Shown: positions 45,099-54,363 of the stretch, in pieces
Position numbering within the stretch: the stretch's first letter is position 1
How the letters are laid out: each line of letters starts with the position of its first letter
Origin: JBILXY01 sp044378055
Lineage (GTDB): Bacteria; Patescibacteriota; JACMRA01
Direction: 5' to 3'
DNA length: 64,000 bases
NCBI GenBank assembly: GCA_044378055.1
Contig: JBILXY010000003.1
Span: 19,224-83,223 of the forward strand
Position numbers and translations under genes: made by a program
Notes under the pieces: model-generated
Database searches by the model: none
The model's input: only the letters and a program-made list of their open reading frames with translations
What the model was told of the DNA's origin: nothing

Positions 45099-45127
45099 AT
45101 TATAGCCCTAAAACTATATTTTGTCAG
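45099..45127 (-). promoter_or_regulatory. Promoter of the HIT gene, leaderless type
   Basis: Minus strand CTGACA, 17 nt, perfect TATAAT, then TGATTC and the ATG at 45092. This is the best -10 box of the series and anchors the alignment. Confidence 0.8.
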
Positions 45128-45191
45128 AAAATTTTATTTGCCATGATTGTTTTTTCAATATTTTGTAAAAGTGTAGTTGCTGGTGATAACA

Positions 45192-45572
45192 ATGACTATT
45201 AATGTTTTAGTAATGCATTCAAATAGACAGTTACTAAACACAATTGTAAATTTTTTAAGTGAAAATAGTAACTTAGAAATCTGTGATTTTCACAGAGCGT
45301 CGTTGTATATTACAGAGGTTCAAGATAAATTGTATATGCTTCAGCCAGATGTACTAGTTTTAGGAGACTTTGAAAGTCCGATGGTTGTTAACAAACAGGA
45401 TATTTATGGTTATTCCAAAGATGCAAGTTTTAAACTTGTTTATGTTGGTTTGAGTACCTGTGTGTGGAATAAAATTCCAACCTGGAGGCCTATTCCAAGT
45501 CTAGATTATTCTGAGGCGACAATGCTTTATCCGATACTGCAAGATTTGAGACAATGCGTATGCACTTATTAA
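45192..45572 (+). CDS. Small receiver-like protein, degenerate, unknown function
   Basis: A 126-residue protein. INVLVMHSNRQLLNTIVNFL and LQPDVLVLGDF match the first strand and helix and the third strand of receiver domains, but the acidic pair is HS and the acceptor Asp position is Gly, so it should not be phosphorylated. No output domain. I use the ATG at 45192: GGTGAT five bases upstream pairs with the 16S tail (AUCACC). Two terminators follow. It resembles the 11634-12038 and 21678-21992 proteins in size and pattern. Confidence 0.55.
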   Translation: MTINVLVMHSNRQLLNTIVNFLSENSNLEICDFHRASLYITEVQDKLYMLQPDVLVLGDFESPMVVNKQDIYGYSKDASFKLVYVGLSTCVWNKIPTWRPIPSLDYSEATMLYPILQDLRQCVCTY

Positions 45573-45576
45573 TTTT

Positions 45577-45610
45577 AACTCAGTATTACGGTACTGGGTT
45601 TATTTTTTGG
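45577..45610 (+). terminator. Intrinsic terminator after the receiver-like gene
   Basis: AACTCAGTAT pairs with GTACTGGGTT (10 pairs including G-U) around TACG, followed by TATTTTTT. Confidence 0.8.
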
Positions 45611-45621
45611 ACAATATTTTA

Positions 45622-45652
45622 AACCCCGAAGGGTTATTTTTAAATTTTTTTA
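45622..45652 (+). terminator. Second intrinsic terminator after the receiver-like gene
   Basis: AACCC-CGAA-GGGTT stem-loop followed by ATTTTTAAATTTTTTT. Together with the preceding hairpin it forms a tandem stop before the restriction enzyme gene. Confidence 0.65.
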
Positions 45653-45739
45653 ATGTTTTGAATTAAGATATTCTTTTTTGTAGAACTTTATATTTACACT
45701 TTGACAGTTAAGCACATTATATCCAGTTTTAGTGTAATT

Positions 45740-48700
45740 ATGCTTTCGCCCAAACAAGCACTTAACAAAAGTTTTTTAGCACAACCTGTCATTCAGAATG
45801 ATGTTGATAATTTTAAGGTACAAATTGAATACTTGTTGAGTAATTTAAACAACAGCGAAAGCGAGGAACATAATAAAAACTTAATTTCTTCAACACTGCA
45901 CAAACTTGGTTTTGAAAACCATTACTTTATAAATACAAAAAACAGGAATGATTTAGTTATACATACAGAAAAAACTAGTCAAAGCCAAGTTGGGGTAATA
46001 ATTGAAACAAAAAGCCCATCAAATAGATCTGAAATGCCTACTTTGCAAAACCTAAATTGCAAAGCAACACAAGAACTTGTTTTGTATTTTTTAAGGGAAA
46101 GATTTGTTGAAAAAAATTTGGAGCTAAAAAACTTAATTATTACTAACGGCTTAGACTGGTTTGTTTTTGATGCCACTGTTTTTGAAAAATGTTTTGGTGC
46201 AAATAAAACTTTGGTAAAAGAATTTAATAATTTTAATAGTAAAACCTTATTTAATGAATCCACTGATTTTTTTTATAAAGAAATTGCCCCTAAATATATT
46301 TTGCTAGAGCATGAAAATTTATTAAATTCCTGTTGCTATTTTAACTTAAAAAACACATTGGAAAGTTGTAAGGAAGACAAACAACTAATTCCCTTAATAA
46401 AAATACTTTCTCCAACTAACCTTTTAAAACTAAGTTTTAATAACGATTCTAACAGCTTAGACAAAAGTTTTTATCATGAACTTTTACATATAATTGGCCT
46501 AGATGAAGTTAAAGTTGGCGGCAAAAAATTAATTCAAAGAAAGCTGGAAAATAAAAGAGACACAGGTTCTTTAATAGAAAATACAATTTCACAATTACAA
46601 AACGAGGAAAGAAAATTGTATCAACTTTCAGAAAAAGATAGCTTTGGCCAAACCCAAGATGAACAAATTTTTGGCATTGCCTTACAGCTTTGCATTACTT
46701 GGATAAATCGAATTTTGTTTCTTAAATTATTAGAAAGTCAGTTAATTAGTTATAATAAAACCCATATCGATCAAACAGATTTCAAATTTTTAAGCTATTC
46801 AAAAATAGCAAGTTTAGATGAATTAGATAACTTGTTTTTTGGGGTTTTAGCTAAGCTTCCAGAAAATAGATCTGCTTCTAATTTAGAAAAATACAGCCAA
46901 GTTCCTTATTTAAACAGCAGTTTGTTTGAACCAACAAATTTAGAAGACCACTTTTTTAGAATAAGCCAGCTTCAAGATAATCAAGATATTAGTGTTTTAA
47001 ATAACACTGTCTTAAAAAATAACCAAGGCCAAAAAACACAGGGTGAACTTAATACCATTCAATATTTGTTTCAGTTTTTAGACAGCTACGCTTTTGGTTC
47101 TAATGCAGGCGATGAAATTTTAGAAACTAACAAAACCATAATTAATAGCTCGGTTTTAGGATTGATATTTGAAAAAATTAATGGTTACAAAGATGGTTCC
47201 TTTTTTACTCCAAGTTTTATAACCATGTATATGGCTAGAACAACGGTTCAAAAAGCAATTCTAACCAAATTCAACCAAAACAAAAATTGGAACTGTGAAA
47301 ACTTTACAGAGTTGTACAACAAAATTGAAGATAAGCAAGAAGCTAACCAGATTGTAAATAGTCTTAAAATTGTTGACCCGGCTGTTGGTAGTGGTCACTT
47401 TTTGGTTTCAGTTCTAAATGAAATTATTTTTGCTAAATCTTACCTCAATATTTTACAAGACGAAAATGGCAAAACCTTAAAAGATTACCACATAGTAATT
47501 GAAAATGACGAGCTAATTATTACCAACGAAAATGGGGATTTGTTTGAATACAAACCAGCAAGCCCAGAAAGCCAAAGGGTACAACAAACTTTGTTTCACG
47601 AAAAACAAACCATAATTGAAAACTGTTTATTTGGTGTAGATATTAACCCAAATTCGGTTAAAATTTGCAGTTTAAGACTATGGATTGAACTTCTAAAAAA
47701 CACTTATTACAAAGAAAATAACCAACTGCAAACACTACCTAATATTGATATTAATATTAAAACCGGTAACAGTTTAATTTCTAGGTATAGTTTAGAAACC
47801 AATATTAAAACCATTTTGAAGGATAAGAAATGGAGCATAAAAAGTTACAAAAATGCTGTTAAAAATTATCAAAACGCTAACAGTAAAAAGGAAAAATATG
47901 AATTAGAAGAAATTATTGCAGACATCAAAACCGACTTTAAAAAGGAAGTTTCTAGCAATAGTAAAGATGTTAAAAGAAGAGATGAGCTTAAAAACCAAGT
48001 TGAAGATTTGTTTGTAGGAATAGACGACCGTGGAAGAAAACAAATTGCTAAAGAATTAGCCGAAGTGGAAGCTAAAATTAAGAATTTGGAAACCAACCCA
48101 ATTTACAACAATGCTTTTGAATGGCGATTTGAATTCCCCGAAGTTTTAAATGAAGAAGGAAACTTTGAAGGCTTTGATGTAGTAATTGGCAACCCACCTT
48201 ATATAAAAGAATATGAAGGGAAAGAATTTTTTAATGGACTTCACGAAAAAGAAGTATATCAAGGGAAAATGGATATTTGGTATTTATTCGGTGCTTTAGG
48301 ATTGCAACTTATTAAACCAGAATCATATCTTTGTTTTATAGCTCAAAACAATTGGATTACAAGTTCAGGTGCTTCTAAGTTTAGAAATAAGATAATCTCC
48401 GAAAGTAGAATTGAAAAATTAATTGATTTTGGTTCTTATATGGTTTTTGATTCTGCATCCATTCAGACAATGATAATGCTTTTTAGAAAGAACGCTAAGG
48501 ATGATAATTATGTCTTTGATTTTTCTAGAGTTCAAAATGACTTAAAAGAAGAAAAAGAATTAATTGATTTTTTAACTGGAAATGATAGTATTAATTTTGA
48601 AAGTTTTAAGCCAACAATATTAAGAAAAAACTATGAGAACAAATCTCTAACCTTCAATTCCAATAATTTTGAGTTGGTATTACAAAAGATTGAATCTGTA

Positions 48701-49510
48701 GATTGTTTTAGGTTAGATGGTCAAAATGAGCTAAGTCAGGGAGTTGTTGCTCCTCAAGATTTTGTTAATGCTAAATCTGCAGAAGTTACAGGAATTAAAA
48801 AAGGTTCGGGTATATTTAACCTAACAGATGAAGAGTTTAAAAACTTAAATTTATCTGAAAGTGAAAAACATTTAATTAAACCATTTTATACTTCAAACGA
48901 GATTAAAAAATATTTTGGTACAAATAGAAATGAAATGTGGCTAATTTATACAGACTCTAGTTTTAAAAACCAAGATTCTTTAAATTTATATCCAAATATA
49001 AAACAACATCTTGATAAGTTTAGTAAAGTTATTACTTCCGATAACAAGCCATATGGGCTGCACAGATCAAGAAATAATAAGTTTTTTATTGGAGAAAAAA
49101 TTATTTCACTTAGAAAATGTTCTGAGCCTACTTTTACATACACAAATTTTGACTGCTATGTTTCACAAACCTACAATATAATTAAAACTGACCGTGCAAA
49201 TTTAATTTATTTAACTGGGCTTTTAAATAGCTCATTAGTAAAATTTTACTTTAGATACAAGGGTAAAATGCAGGGAAATATATTTCAAATTGATAGCGAG
49301 CCACTTCAACAACTCCCAATCCCTACCCTAAACACCCCAGAAAAGCAAGATTTAGCTAAACAAATTGAAGACTTGGTTCAGGAAATTTTGAAGTTAAAAG
49401 AATTAGACCCACAGAGTAACATTTCTGTTCAAGAAACTGAAATAGATAATTTGGTTTTTGCCCTTTACGGCTTGAATGAAGAAGAGATTAAGCTAGTTTT
49501 AGGTTATTAA
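45740..49510 (+). CDS. Type IIG-like restriction-modification enzyme (Eco57I-like, DUF7149 N-terminus)
   Basis: A 1256-residue fused endonuclease and adenine methylase. The start LSPKQALNKSFL and HKNLISSTLHKLGF match a family I know mainly from Bacteroidetes. An N-terminal PD-(D/E)xK-like nuclease is suggested by NDLVIH followed by IIETKSP (Asp and ExK near residues 74-95). SAM motif I is VDPAVGSGHFL (near 550) and the catalytic NPPY lies near 820; a C-terminal target-recognition domain follows. I use the ATG at 45740 because the TTGACA at 45701 is the -35 box, not coding. It is a single-gene defence system, probably acquired. Confidence 0.88.
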   Translation: MLSPKQALNKSFLAQPVIQNDVDNFKVQIEYLLSNLNNSESEEHNKNLISSTLHKLGFENHYFINTKNRNDLVIHTEKTSQSQVGVIIETKSPSNRSEMPTLQNLNCKATQELVLYFLRERFVEKNLELKNLIITNGLDWFVFDATVFEKCFGANKTLVKEFNNFNSKTLFNESTDFFYKEIAPKYILLEHENLLNSCCYFNLKNTLESCKEDKQLIPLIKILSPTNLLKLSFNNDSNSLDKSFYHELLHIIGLDEVKVGGKKLIQRKLENKRDTGSLIENTISQLQNEERKLYQLSEKDSFGQTQDEQIFGIALQLCITWINRILFLKLLESQLISYNKTHIDQTDFKFLSYSKIASLDELDNLFFGVLAKLPENRSASNLEKYSQVPYLNSSLFEPTNLEDHFFRISQLQDNQDISVLNNTVLKNNQGQKTQGELNTIQYLFQFLDSYAFGSNAGDEILETNKTIINSSVLGLIFEKINGYKDGSFFTPSFITMYMARTTVQKAILTKFNQNKNWNCENFTELYNKIEDKQEANQIVNSLKIVDPAVGSGHFLVSVLNEIIFAKSYLNILQDENGKTLKDYHIVIENDELIITNENGDLFEYKPASPESQRVQQTLFHEKQTIIENCLFGVDINPNSVKICSLRLWIELLKNTYYKENNQLQTLPNIDINIKTGNSLISRYSLETNIKTILKDKKWSIKSYKNAVKNYQNANSKKEKYELEEIIADIKTDFKKEVSSNSKDVKRRDELKNQVEDLFVGIDDRGRKQIAKELAEVEAKIKNLETNPIYNNAFEWRFEFPEVLNEEGNFEGFDVVIGNPPYIKEYEGKEFFNGLHEKEVYQGKMDIWYLFGALGLQLIKPESYLCFIAQNNWITSSGASKFRNKIISESRIEKLIDFGSYMVFDSASIQTMIMLFRKNAKDDNYVFDFSRVQNDLKEEKELIDFLTGNDSINFESFKPTILRKNYENKSLTFNSNNFELVLQKIESVDCFRLDGQNELSQGVVAPQDFVNAKSAEVTGIKKGSGIFNLTDEEFKNLNLSESEKHLIKPFYTSNEIKKYFGTNRNEMWLIYTDSSFKNQDSLNLYPNIKQHLDKFSKVITSDNKPYGLHRSRNNKFFIGEKIISLRKCSEPTFTYTNFDCYVSQTYNIIKTDRANLIYLTGLLNSSLVKFYFRYKGKMQGNIFQIDSEPLQQLPIPTLNTPEKQDLAKQIEDLVQEILKLKELDPQSNISVQETEIDNLVFALYGLNEEEIKLVLGY

Positions 49511-49540
49511 ATCAGAGTTTCAGTTTTATTTTTGTGCTAA

Positions 49541-49564
49541 CAAAAAACTCCCCTTTAGGGGGAG
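49541..49564 (-). terminator. Terminator after the tRNA-His/tRNA-Ala pair
   Basis: Minus strand CTCCCC-CTAAA-GGGGAG followed by TTTTTTG, ten bases after the tRNA-Ala CCA. Confidence 0.8.
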
Positions 49565-49573
49565 AATTATGAT

Positions 49574-49647
49574 TGGTGGACCTTGAGGGAATTGAACCCT
49601 CCACCTATCCTTGCAAAGGATATGTTTTACCGCTAAACTAAAGGCCC
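49574..49647 (-). tRNA. tRNA-Ala (UGC)
   Basis: Complement of 49574-49647. Acceptor GGGCCTT/AAGGTCC contains the alanine identity pair G3-U70. The anticodon loop TTTGCAA between TATCC and GGATA gives UGC. T arm GAGGGTTCAATTCCCTC, discriminator A and CCA are encoded. Confidence 0.95.
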
Positions 49648-49672
49648 TTATTTGATTTATTCGAAGTTGGAA

Positions 49673-49750
49673 TGGGGCGATCGACGGGATTCGAACCCGC
49701 GGCCACTGGAACCACAACCCAGCGCTCTACCGGACTGAGCTACAACCGCC
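49673..49750 (-). tRNA. tRNA-His (GUG)
   Basis: Complement of 49673-49750. The anticodon loop TTGTGGT between CTGGG and TCCAG gives GUG. The extra G at -1 is encoded and faces C73, followed by an encoded CCA; the acceptor stem is GCGGTTG/CGATCGC. TTGTTA, 17 nt, GGATAA upstream is a plausible promoter for this tRNA and tRNA-Ala, which follows it on the same strand. Confidence 0.95.
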
Positions 49751-49857
49751 ATGCTTCGTGTTTTTATCCAGCTGTAAATTTTTATTTAACAACAATTATT
49801 ACCTTGAATAATTAAGCTGTAAAAAAATTAAATTTGTCTAGTTTTAGATAAACCAAA

Positions 49858-49932
49858 TGGTGCGCAGTGAGGGGTTCGAACCCCCGACCCTTTCCACGTC
49901 AAGGAAATGCTCTACCACTGAGCTAACTGCGC
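49858..49932 (-). tRNA. tRNA-Val (GAC)
   Basis: Complement of 49858-49932. Acceptor GCGCAGT/ACTGCGC, anticodon loop TTGACGT between TTTCC and GGAAA giving GAC, T arm CGGGGGTTCGAACCCCT, discriminator A and encoded CCA. It starts 4 nt after the truB stop on the same strand, so it may be processed from the truB transcript. Confidence 0.95.
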
Positions 49933-49936
49933 CTGC

Positions 49937-50605
49937 CTATTCAGCTGAAGCTGGGAATGGCTTTTTGTCAAGATCATTCAGCCTTAAAGCCTTATCAATA
50001 TGGTAAGAACCTATACTGACCCTTGTTAAAGCTTTCATGTATCCGCCCACTTTTAAATATTCACCTAAGTCTCTGGCGATTGAACGGATATAGGTTCCTT
50101 TTGAGCAATAAATTTCTAAGTCAAAATCTTCTGGTGATTCATAATTTAATAGTTTAATCGAGTATATTTCAACTTCTCTTGGTTTAATATCTATTTGTTG
50201 ACCTTCTCGGGCCAGTTTATAAGCTCTTTGCCCATTTATTTTTACGGCGGAGAAAGCTGGTGGGGTTTGCATAATTTTGCCTTCAAAATGTTTCAGTGCA
50301 TTTTCTATATCTAAACGAGTTAGATGTTTCGTGGAAACCAGATTCTCTTCCTCAAATTCCCTGTCAAAAGATTGGGTTGTAGCCCCTAGCCTAATTTTGG
50401 CAATATATAATTTGGGTAAATCTTGGATTTGGGTTATTTGTTTGGTAGCTTTTCCCGTGGCTAAAATAAGCAAACCTTCGGCTAGAGGATCCAAAGTTCC
50501 GGCGTGACCAACCTTTTTTAGATTGTTTTGTTTTTTGAATATAGCCAGTGCTTTAAAAGAACTTAAGCCAATTGGTTTATAGATGGGAATTATGCTATCT
50601 TCCAT
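49937..50605 (-). CDS. truB: tRNA pseudouridine-55 synthase TruB
   Basis: Makes pseudouridine 55 in the T loop of tRNAs. The 222-residue protein has the catalytic Asp39 in GHAGTLDPLAEGLL, the start YKPIGLSSF and the family motif KGTYIRSIARDLG. It is shorter than the ~300-residue Escherichia coli enzyme, lacking most of the C-terminal PUA domain. A tRNA-Val gene follows at once on the same strand. It diverges from the M16-like gene. Confidence 0.94.
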   Translation of the reverse strand: MEDSIIPIYKPIGLSSFKALAIFKKQNNLKKVGHAGTLDPLAEGLLILATGKATKQITQIQDLPKLYIAKIRLGATTQSFDREFEEENLVSTKHLTRLDIENALKHFEGKIMQTPPAFSAVKINGQRAYKLAREGQQIDIKPREVEIYSIKLLNYESPEDFDLEIYCSKGTYIRSIARDLGEYLKVGGYMKALTRVSIGSYHIDKALRLNDLDKKPFPASAE

Positions 50606-50668
50606 AATGTTTGTTTAGTTGACAAAGCTTATACTAAAGGCAAAATTTAGCTTTGTAAAGACAACCAA

Positions 50669-52030
50669 ATGCTTAAACCAATTATCTTAAAAAATGGAAT
50701 CACAGTTCTGCGGCTGCCAAGGCCCACCAGCAATGTGTTTTTAGTGGGTTTTGTGGCTATTACAGGCAGTTTATCCGAATACAGACAATTTCCCCAAGGA
50801 ACTAGTTTAATAGTTGAAAAAATGTTTTGGTCTGGAACCGATAAGCACCCTTCGGCAAAAAGTTTGAATTTAGCCTTAGAAAGTATGGGTGGCCAGTTTC
50901 AAAGCTTAACCTCATTCGAGTTAACCCAGTATTATTTAACCGTTCCAAGTTATCATCAGCATAAGGCAATTTCAATGCTGGCTGAAGTAATGCAAAATTC
51001 TTATTTCGATAGTTACGAACTTGAAAATTATAAAAGAAAACAGGTGGAAATAATTAAAAATATTGAAGAAGGTTGGCAACCTGATCCTGAAAGATTATCT
51101 TTATCAAACCTTTACTCCAACACCGGGCTTGGCGAACAAATGGAAGGAACAGTAGATACAGTTCTATCTATTAATCAGGAAACAATTCAAAATTATTTAG
51201 CCCACCAATATAGGCCAGATAAGTGTTTTTTGGTTATGGCCGGAAACTTTGATTCTAAAACTGGCTTAGAATTAGTGGAACAAGAGTGGAATTTCTGGAA
51301 CCCTAAAACCAAGAAGTTTTTGGAAACTGAAGATTTAAGTGAAGTTCAAACCAGCACTTTCCCAAGAATTACTTACAGGCAACGCGGCATTGGCCACACT
51401 GAAGTTTCTTTGGCTTTTATTTTAGAAGGTGGTTTACAACCGGAAGTATTACGAAATGCGACTGAAGATTCTGGTAATTTTGATGCCAAGCAAATGCAAG
51501 AAGAAATTTTAACTGACTGGTCTAAACTTTTGGTTTTAAGTGCCGTTTTAGGGCAAGGTCTTTCTTCAAGATTATGGATGAAAGGTGTAGAAGAAGAATT
51601 TTTCTTTCAAAATATTGAAAGCAGTATTAAATTGTTTAGAACAACTGGGTTCATGCAAATTGCTGGTGTTTGCGAAAATAGTCAGTTTACTTTCGCCCTT
51701 GAAAGTGTGTTTAGTTCATTAGAAGCTTTAAAGAAAACCACAGTTTCTATTAATGAATTATCTAAAGCAAAAGAGTATTTGAAAGGAAAATTAATTTTAG
51801 AACAAGAAGATTTACTAGCTTCCACAATTTGGCAAATTAACTATTTGGTAGGTTCTGGTTTAACTTTTGAATTGCAAGATTTGTTGGCTAAAATAGATAA
51901 AGTAGATGCTGCCAGTTTGAGGGCATTAGCGTTAGATTTATTCGTTCCAAACCGAATGTCTTTAACCACAGTAGGCCCAGCCAAAGAAACCAAGTTAGTT
52001 ACCAAATTAATTCAAAAATATTTAGCGTAA
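50669..52030 (+). CDS. M16 peptidase homolog lacking the zinc site
   Basis: A 453-residue protein with the two-half fold of M16 (insulinase/processing peptidase) family: an N-terminal half starting LKNGITVLRLP, an ALESMGGQFQSLTSFE segment and a C-terminal half after residue ~200. The zinc motif HxxEH is replaced by LIVEK at 47-51 (before MFWSGT), so both His are lost, and the distal Glu region reads EIIKNIEE. It should be catalytically inactive, like non-catalytic subunits of heterodimeric M16 proteases. No active M16 partner is in the window. Confidence 0.8.
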   Translation: MLKPIILKNGITVLRLPRPTSNVFLVGFVAITGSLSEYRQFPQGTSLIVEKMFWSGTDKHPSAKSLNLALESMGGQFQSLTSFELTQYYLTVPSYHQHKAISMLAEVMQNSYFDSYELENYKRKQVEIIKNIEEGWQPDPERLSLSNLYSNTGLGEQMEGTVDTVLSINQETIQNYLAHQYRPDKCFLVMAGNFDSKTGLELVEQEWNFWNPKTKKFLETEDLSEVQTSTFPRITYRQRGIGHTEVSLAFILEGGLQPEVLRNATEDSGNFDAKQMQEEILTDWSKLLVLSAVLGQGLSSRLWMKGVEEEFFFQNIESSIKLFRTTGFMQIAGVCENSQFTFALESVFSSLEALKKTTVSINELSKAKEYLKGKLILEQEDLLASTIWQINYLVGSGLTFELQDLLAKIDKVDAASLRALALDLFVPNRMSLTTVGPAKETKLVTKLIQKYLA

Positions 52031-52046
52031 AAATTTGAACAATCCT

Positions 52047-53021
52047 TTAGAACAATCCTTCGCTTCTATCTTCCTTGTCTTCTAAAACTTTCACTTCTGA
52101 AATTATGGAGTTGAAACTGTATTTTTTAAGGAAATCTAAGGATGCTGAAAAGTTAACTTTTTCATCGATGATAGAAGTTCCTGGAACTAACTCTAGTTTT
52201 GAAAGGCGGTAAGTTTTAGTTAGGCTTTCTTGATTTACTTTAATTAACTCTAAAAATTTGAGTAGCCGATTTGGAATGTTGGCAGGATTAAAACCTTCAG
52301 GTAATGGTATTGTTGGCGAAAAAGTTGTATCGTGAATATCTAGGTAACTAAAAAGATTATACAGGCCTCCGAAGATGTTTAAAATATCTGTAGCTGTTTT
52401 TGGGCCAACCCCTGGAATTCCTTGAAGATTATCTGATGTATCGCCAACTAAGGCTTTGTAATCTAGCCATTGAATTGGTTGTAAATTATATTTTTCAGTA
52501 AATTCAGCAGGACCAAATTCTTGAACAATTTTCTTGAAAGGATTGGTTTGTAAAAAAGTTACTTCTGGATAAACTAATAATTGATATAAATCTCGGTCGG
52601 AGGAAAAAATTAAAATCTGATCCACCTTTTTTGTCTGTCCAAAATTTCCAAGATATTGGCTGCAAACTGTGTAAATATAATCATCGGCTTCCCAACCATC
52701 CTTTTCTAAATAGTTTGGGGTAATTAATTTGCACCATTCTTTAACGAGTGGAAGCTGAGCAACCATAGCCGGTTCAATTTCCGACCTTCCAGCTTTGTAA
52801 TCTACTTTTTCATTATGCCTCCAGGTTGGGGCAGAAGTATCGTTGGTGAAGATAATTTGGTCAGGTTTATACTTTCTAAATGTAGCTAAAATTGTTTTAG
52901 TAAAACCGTAAATTGCCCCTGTTGGAACTTCACCTTCTGGTGTTTTGGCAGTGAAATCTTTAGGATATCCAAAGTAGGAACGGTAGGTTAAATAAGCAGT
53001 ATCAATTAACAGAATTTTCAT
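52047..53021 (-). CDS. 5'-3' exonuclease (DNA polymerase I N-terminal type)
   Basis: A 324-residue flap/exonuclease for primer removal and repair. It starts MKILLIDTAYLTYRSYFGYP, has GAIYGFTKTIL, the metal-binding acidic cluster (WEADDYIYTV; SSDRDLYQLL; GDTSDNLQGIPGVGPKTA) and a helix-hairpin-helix. The polymerase domain is absent; stand-alone forms are common. It follows yidC by 6 nt and ends convergently with the M16-like gene. Confidence 0.92.
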   Translation of the reverse strand: MKILLIDTAYLTYRSYFGYPKDFTAKTPEGEVPTGAIYGFTKTILATFRKYKPDQIIFTNDTSAPTWRHNEKVDYKAGRSEIEPAMVAQLPLVKEWCKLITPNYLEKDGWEADDYIYTVCSQYLGNFGQTKKVDQILIFSSDRDLYQLLVYPEVTFLQTNPFKKIVQEFGPAEFTEKYNLQPIQWLDYKALVGDTSDNLQGIPGVGPKTATDILNIFGGLYNLFSYLDIHDTTFSPTIPLPEGFNPANIPNRLLKFLELIKVNQESLTKTYRLSKLELVPGTSIIDEKVNFSASLDFLKKYSFNSIISEVKVLEDKEDRSEGLF

Positions 53022-53027
53022 GCTGAA

Positions 53028-53993
53028 CTATTTTTTCTTTTTTGCAGTTTTTCCCTTTTTTGCAGGTTTACTGGATTTGGATTTCGGTTTTTTCAACATC
53101 AAAGTTGGCACCGCAGCATCGGCCATTTGTGAAGGATCTGCAGTAATATCAATGTTGTTGGACTTAATATTATCAACTGAACTTGGATCACTTTGGGCAA
53201 CTTCTTCCAATAATTTTGGAACATCTAATCTATAGAAATAAGTTATAACAATTTGGCGTAATAAAGATAGAACACCTGCGGTAACAGAATATAAATTTAC
53301 ACCAGTTGTAAGCCCATAGTTAATGAAAAATAGAAACAATGGCATTACATAAATTGTTTGAAATTCCAAAGTTTTATTAAAAGATTCAGGGTCAAATACT
53401 GGCTTGTCGCCTTCTTTTTTCTTTTCCTGCAAGGATTCAGGAATTTCCAATTTTGGAGACCATTTATATAGATAAAGGCCGTACAAAGTTGATAAAATAA
53501 AATAGGTAATGGGTAAAAATATATTAGCAGATCCTGGGTCGCCAATATTTAATATGCCAAAAGCCTTAGTTCCAAAAGTGGCAATATCTTTGTTGAAAAT
53601 AAAAGAGTATAAACCATCAACTTGTTTGCCTGAAGAAACATCAGTAGTTAAAACCCACAAACCTGAAATGAAAAATAATTGAAGAAAAATTACCAGGAAA
53701 GTTGAGCCGTTGCTTATTCCATGCTTCTTGTTAAAAGCCATGGTTTGCTTGATCATTTCCTGCTGATTATCTTTGTATTTCGTTTGAATTTCTTTCAACT
53801 TTGGCTGAAGAATACGCAATTTCTGCCCATTTACGAAAGCTTTGATTAATAAAGGCCACAAACATAGGTTTAAAATTACCGATAAAATGATGATACTAAA
53901 ACCAGTATCACCGGTGATATTGTAAAAAAATTGCAATAAATTTAATTCAGGACGATAAACAACTTCTCTGAATAATGTCTGAAATATGTTCAT
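53028..53993 (-). CDS. yidC: Membrane protein insertase YidC/Oxa1
   Basis: Inserts proteins into the cytoplasmic membrane. The 321-residue protein has the Oxa1-type core: a helix with SIIILSVILNLCLWPLL, the coiled loop LQPKLKEIQTKYKDNQQ, then four more membrane segments. The large periplasmic domain of Gram-negative YidC is absent. A ~110-residue hydrophilic tail ends in Lys-rich KKGKTAKKKK, which may contact ribosomes. It sits between rbfA and the exonuclease gene in one operon; the usual rpmH and rnpA neighbours are absent. Confidence 0.93.
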   Translation of the reverse strand: MNIFQTLFREVVYRPELNLLQFFYNITGDTGFSIIILSVILNLCLWPLLIKAFVNGQKLRILQPKLKEIQTKYKDNQQEMIKQTMAFNKKHGISNGSTFLVIFLQLFFISGLWVLTTDVSSGKQVDGLYSFIFNKDIATFGTKAFGILNIGDPGSANIFLPITYFILSTLYGLYLYKWSPKLEIPESLQEKKKEGDKPVFDPESFNKTLEFQTIYVMPLFLFFINYGLTTGVNLYSVTAGVLSLLRQIVITYFYRLDVPKLLEEVAQSDPSSVDNIKSNNIDITADPSQMADAAVPTLMLKKPKSKSSKPAKKGKTAKKKK

Positions 53994-53994
53994 A

Positions 53995-54363
53995 TTATTC
54001 TTTTAAAGATCTTTCTGTGTCGGCTAACAAACCGTATAATCTTTCCAATTCATAATCTTCTTTATTGATGAAGAAATTAATTTTGGCTCTTCTAAAAGTA
54101 AGACCATTTTCATATAAATGATCGGATAAATCGCGGCTGCACTTTCTTAATTTGGCCAAAGTTGTGCCATATTTTCCTTTAGTCGTAGAAATACCAACCC
54201 CAACACTTTGATGAGTGGTGTCATAGTTCACAGATTTTACTGACCAAAATAGTTTCTTTAAAGGTTCTTGATTTAATAAAAATATTGAAACGTTTAAAAT
54301 AAGCTCTCTAGACTTCTTCTGTGAAGTGTTTTTCTTTCGTTTAAAGGTTGTTGCTGTTGCCAT
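53995..54363 (-). CDS. rbfA: Ribosome-binding factor A (RbfA)-like protein
   Basis: A 122-residue small protein. The pattern KSRELILNVSIFLL, VGVGISTTKGKYGTTLAKL, GLTFRRAKINFFINKED matches the strand/helix order of RbfA, a KH-fold 30S maturation factor, including the LR-x-x-P-like edge and the final D-x-x-x-E-R-L helix. The N-terminus is a basic extension (FKRKKNTSQKK). Sequence similarity is modest, so this is a fold-level call. TTGACA lies about 55 nt upstream. It leads the operon with yidC. Confidence 0.6.
   Translation of the reverse strand: MATATTFKRKKNTSQKKSRELILNVSIFLLNQEPLKKLFWSVKSVNYDTTHQSVGVGISTTKGKYGTTLAKLRKCSRDLSDHLYENGLTFRRAKINFFINKEDYELERLYGLLADTERSLKE

Noticed and set aside
49526..49717. 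A 63-codon minus-strand frame
   Set aside because: It covers the tRNA-Ala and part of the tRNA-His gene.
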